A stretch of DNA of 64,000 nucleotides from Caprimulgus europaeus (taxonomy: Eukaryota > Chordata > Aves > Caprimulgiformes > Caprimulgidae), in the NCBI GenBank assembly GCA_907165065.1, contig OU015523.1:115966246-116030245 (forward strand), in the 5' to 3' direction. The first letter of the stretch is position 1. Each line of letters begins with the position of its first letter. Below, in pieces: positions 60,371-64,000 of this stretch. The notes below the pieces were generated by a model, which did no database searches, had not been told where the DNA came from, and saw nothing but the letters and a program-made list of their open reading frames with translations. The translations under genes were made by a program, and so were the position numbers.

Positions 60371-62356
60371 CAGTTGAAAGCTGCTCTCTGGAATGGATTC
60401 CTTCTCATATTGGGTTTTTTTTTTGGCTATTTTGGAAAGCCCCTTCCAAACCACACTATTATTTTCTTTGTTAACTAAAAATAGTGCCCCCATACTAAAG
60501 GGTCTGGATATGCATTTAAAGAAGGACATCTGTGCACCCTATGTACATTTGACTAAAGTAATTTTTTTCTTACTCTTAAAGTTCAGGGGAAAGAAGAGTA
60601 TTTTTCTTGCTTAGGGTACAATTACAACAAACGTGCTGAATGCTTTATTTATCACTATTATTTTTCTTCAAAACAAATAACCTATTTCAGTCTAATTAAA
60701 TTACTTAAACCTCACGGGCAAAGAATGTCTATTCCTATGTTACTAATCAGCAGTTCCTTCAAGTGCCAACACTGGTTGATGACCCATGCAACTAACCCCC
60801 TTGTGTCTTTCTACATCTTGGTTGGGAGGTTACACACATACTCAGTCCACGTCTTATTTGCTGGTATGTTTTTTACATTGAGTGCAGCCTTACCTCCATG
60901 TGATTTGTCACACTGTGTCCCCTAAGTATATGACTAATACTTCTTTCACTATGTTGTCAGTGCCTGCTCACATAGAAAGCTCCATTATGTAATAGATCAG
61001 AAGTCTATTATGCTGAGCTCCAGTAGATTTTGAAACAATTTAATGCTGGGGATATTGCTTCACTGAAGTTTTGATCTACAGTTATACGGTGAGTGGGGAA
61101 ATTGGCATGTTGGTGAAGACTCATCACCAACAGGCAAACATTCCACTGTTTGAAAGTTGTCTTTTGAAATGCCTGTTCATATTTTGAGCTAGTTGCAGTG
61201 GCCTGTAAGTTAAAAAATCAAAATCAATGAGACTCACAGCTGTGCAGAATTTGCTGCAATAGACTTCACCCATATTTTTTGAAGATGTCCTCTGAAATCA
61301 CAGTCTGTCTGAAACTTGGACCATGTTCAGTGTATCCTCAAAGACTATGTAAATGAGGCCATGCAATACTATCTGCATGTTGTTTACACTGCAGTAGCTG
61401 CTACTTTTATTTTGTAAGCCACAGCAGGAATTTCTCCTATTTCCAGGAAAACTAAAATTCCCTAATTCACTTTCCGTACCTGTAGGATAAGGAATGATGC
61501 ACATAAAAACCACACAAATCATACTGGTCCTACTAGTCACAGTGGAGACTAGAAAGAAACAAAAACCTGATATGTTCATAGAGTAAAAGTAATCTGACAT
61601 TGTCCTGCATACAAAAATCCTAACTTTAATCACATCTCATACCACTATATTTCAGATGGATTCAAAGAAAAGCCTCTTGTGGAGGAACTGAAGGCTTCAT
61701 ATCTCAAACTTATTTCCATTGAAGAACTAAAATGTTGGTATACTCTGCTGCAGCATGAGTGTACATCCTGAATTTATATTTGGACCCATGACAGAGGACA
61801 TTTTGTATATCCAGTCACATGCCATGATAAGGCTTCATATACGCAAAGAGCACTCGTAATATGAAACATCCTTATGGAAAATTATGTTCAGTAAGGTGCT
61901 GAAAATTCATCACTTCAAAATAAAGGCGTGCAAAGATAACTTCAAACATCACTTACTAATTTTGAAATTTTAAACTGTGCAGTTCTGAATATTATCCTGT
62001 TTACTGAATACTTGCCCGTTTACAATGTAAAGGCAGCTGCACTGGCTCATATCAAGAGCTCATCAGCAGTGTCCGTAATAAATTACTATCTCCACGGAGT
62101 AATATGTAGATGAGTGCTGGAATGGGCCACGGGATTCCTGTACTTCTCTCTCCTGTGCCAAGAGACAGTCCTGCACACATGTACATTGAGTTTGCCAGGC
62201 TACAGTCCATTTTTCTGCTTCATCTAAATCTCTTGAGGTTCTGGCTGTGCTTTTCCTCTCACCTTTCATCTAAAGCTCTGTTTAATATCTGGCCCTCCTC
62301 AGACCTACTCTCCTGGCCTTACTCAAGCCAGGCATCCATTGCTCCAGCAAAAGGAA

Positions 62357-62396
62357 GACTCAGAGAACGATCCAGGGACTCAGAGAACGATCCAGG
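62357..62396. repeat. Perfect 20-bp tandem duplication
   Basis: GACTCAGAGAACGATCCAGG at 62357-62376 is repeated exactly at 62377-62396. A recent local duplication, likely polymorphic. Confidence 0.95.
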
Positions 62397-64000
62397 CGTA
62401 TGGTACATTTCCCTTCCCGTGTCTTGCCATATTGCCAGGCAGAACATGGCCAGGGAGCTTCTACCAGCTCCTTGGATGCCTCCAAAGAGGAGATGGTGCC
62501 AGGGTGTCCCACATTTTGTTCCCCCACAAGTTTAGGGGTCTTTTTTACACTTTTGATGCTATGACCTTCACCATTTTCACTCACTGCTCCTCAGAATTAT
62601 TTTGGTCTGCTCAGATTATTTTCTGTAGTCTCTTTCTATTGATTTTGTTACGGAGAAGGTGATGCCTTTACAAAAGTAGATAACCAGAAAGACCCTAAAC
62701 AAATATCTAGAGATTTGTAAGAAAACTGTGTGTATATCTGATTGCTCCTCTAATAGTGTGTCATCTTCCAACTATTTTCAGCTCAGGAGAGTTTCTGAAC
62801 TGGATGTTGTTCTGCATATTTTATAATCTTTCAAGAATTTAATTTCAATGTGTTTGTCCAGTCGGCCCTTTAACCAGTGTAAATTTTGGCTGTACACAGC
62901 ATTCTTTCACAGGGAGGTCTGCAGTGCGAGCACATGTTCTGTGTAAAGCCACTGCTTTTTTGGTTGTTTAAAATAACTTCTAATATAATTATTTGGCAAT
63001 CCATAGCTTGTCTTTAAAGACAGTGATAAATAATTGAGTCATATCTACCCTCTTCTTGCTACTCATAATTTTACAGAAACTTATCATATCTCCTCTGAAG
63101 TCTTCTGCTTTGAGGACTAAGAAGTCCTCACCTACTCAGCTGCTACTTCTAGAAAAGCCTTCTGTATCTTTTAACCCTTGTGGACTTTCTCTCAGCTCTT
63201 TCCTTTTCTCCTTTTTAAGATGAGGAGGAAAGCACCACACACAATGGTCCCAGCTTGCAAAACAGATTTAAGCTATTTCTACCAACAGCTACCATCTTGT
63301 TCAGTCTTTGTGACCCACCATGCAAGAGAGATGGTCTCACATGGAAACTTTTTTTCCTTGTCTCAATTTTATTGTTCTTTCTTGCCTTTTATTTTTCACC
63401 GTGGCCAAAGCTGCCAAACAAGCAGTCACAGACCTCAAGGGATGGGTAGGACAAGACCTGAGGTGTAAATGGAAGTTGAGTTGAAAGTCCAGATGTGCAA
63501 ACTGCAGCAGTTATGTCCCCAAAACCTTGGGAACTATCTTGTTGCAGAAAAAAAAAAACACATTGAAAAAGCCTTGGATTTTACACATAAAAATAAAATG
63601 GATGCAATCACTGTTATCAAAATGAAGTTCAAGAGGACAAAAAAAAATGTGTGAAGATGAAGGAGAAAAACTCACCAGCAGTTGTGAATTTACAGTTTGA
63701 CATTAAAATTGCTTGAGCATTCTTCACAAGATAAAAAGCAATAAAATCTCAAAGGCATCTACAGTCTATTAGCATTAAGCTAAAAATAGTCCAAGGACTA
63801 GTCATATAAATAGACATATTTTACAAGAAAAGAAACAATGAAAGCTACCCACAAGATACATTTCTGGTCAAAAAATATTTTCAGCTGTTTGACTGAATGA
63901 GTAATTATTTTTCAATTACTGCATCCTGCATTATGAATCATCTGTTCTGTTCACATTTCCACATATGCAGTTTCCACAGTATTGTATGGGTAGGAGCGAG

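Larger units (their letters stand above)
57251..64000. other. AT-rich single-copy DNA, no gene recognised
   Basis: No gene or interspersed repeat recognised to the right edge. It contains a T tract (58221-58253), an A tract near 60014-60028, a 20-bp tandem duplication (62357-62396) and two regulatory-looking blocks listed separately. A slightly more GC-rich segment lies at 62100-62540; its overlapping open frames (up to 141 codons) have no recognisable domain. Confidence 0.55.

Noticed and set aside
62110-62662. Overlapping 141- and 107-codon plus-strand frames
   Set aside because: Slightly GC-rich segment with overlapping frames on both strands, no domain, and a 20-bp tandem duplication that would disturb a protein; best treated as noncoding.
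1-64000. tRNA, 5S, snRNA and other structural RNA genes
   Set aside because: I scanned by eye for a GGTTCGANTCC-type B box and for well-known RNA starts and found none; a covariance-model search would be needed to exclude diverged copies.

Overview
The window looks like noncoding avian nuclear DNA, either a gene desert or a very large intron. The evidence is the repeat content: several copies of the CR1 LINE family with the typical bird 3' tail (short ATTCTGTG/ATTCTATG-type repeats), older CR1/L3-like fossils, and one solo retroviral LTR of a type I recognise from bird genomes, probably commoner outside the galliforms (recalled, not checked). The rest is AT-rich, full of stop codons on both strands, and dotted with A/T tracts and microsatellites. 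There are no operons, ribosome binding sites, CRISPR arrays or other prokaryotic features, and I found no confident protein-coding host gene, tRNA or rRNA.

Layout. 1-1172: a plus-strand CR1 entering from the left edge, with a broken reverse transcriptase (RT). 1945-2141: a short CR1 3' tail. 2150-12815: unique AT-rich DNA. 12776-13170: a minus-strand CR1 fragment from the linker between endonuclease and RT. 13170-17850: unique. 17860-19082: the best preserved CR1 (plus), with RT catalytic residues intact but a deletion/frameshift in the middle. 19083-27830: unique. 27835-28725: a very old plus-strand CR1/L3-like fossil. 30287-30438: a long CTTT microsatellite. 31557-31652: a striking long hairpin. 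34893-34939: (TTTTG)n. 36930-37510: a block that looks like a conserved noncoding element and contains a diverged duplicated module and an inverted repeat. 39045-39390: a second ancient CR1 RT fossil. 40151-40234: a small candidate exon with good splice signals. 42433-44395: a minus-strand CR1 split by a 1144-bp solo LTR (43025-44168) with a 5-bp target duplication. 44396-56776: mostly unique, with a 71-bp tandem duplication at 54837-54978. 56777-57250: a minus-strand CR1. 57251-64000: unique, with further regulatory-looking blocks.

History. At least three layers can be read: ancient CR1/L3-like fossils with no reading frame left; bird-type CR1 copies still readable as RT-C-terminal protein but broken; and the LTR insertion, which is younger than the CR1 it interrupts.

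The items most worth a second look are the hairpin at 31557-31652, the duplicated module at 37211-37503, the candidate exon at 40151-40234 and the LTR-in-CR1 nest. Family assignments were made by eye from remembered consensus features, not by database search. Boundaries of old repeats are good to perhaps 20-50 bases, whereas the LTR edges are exact.
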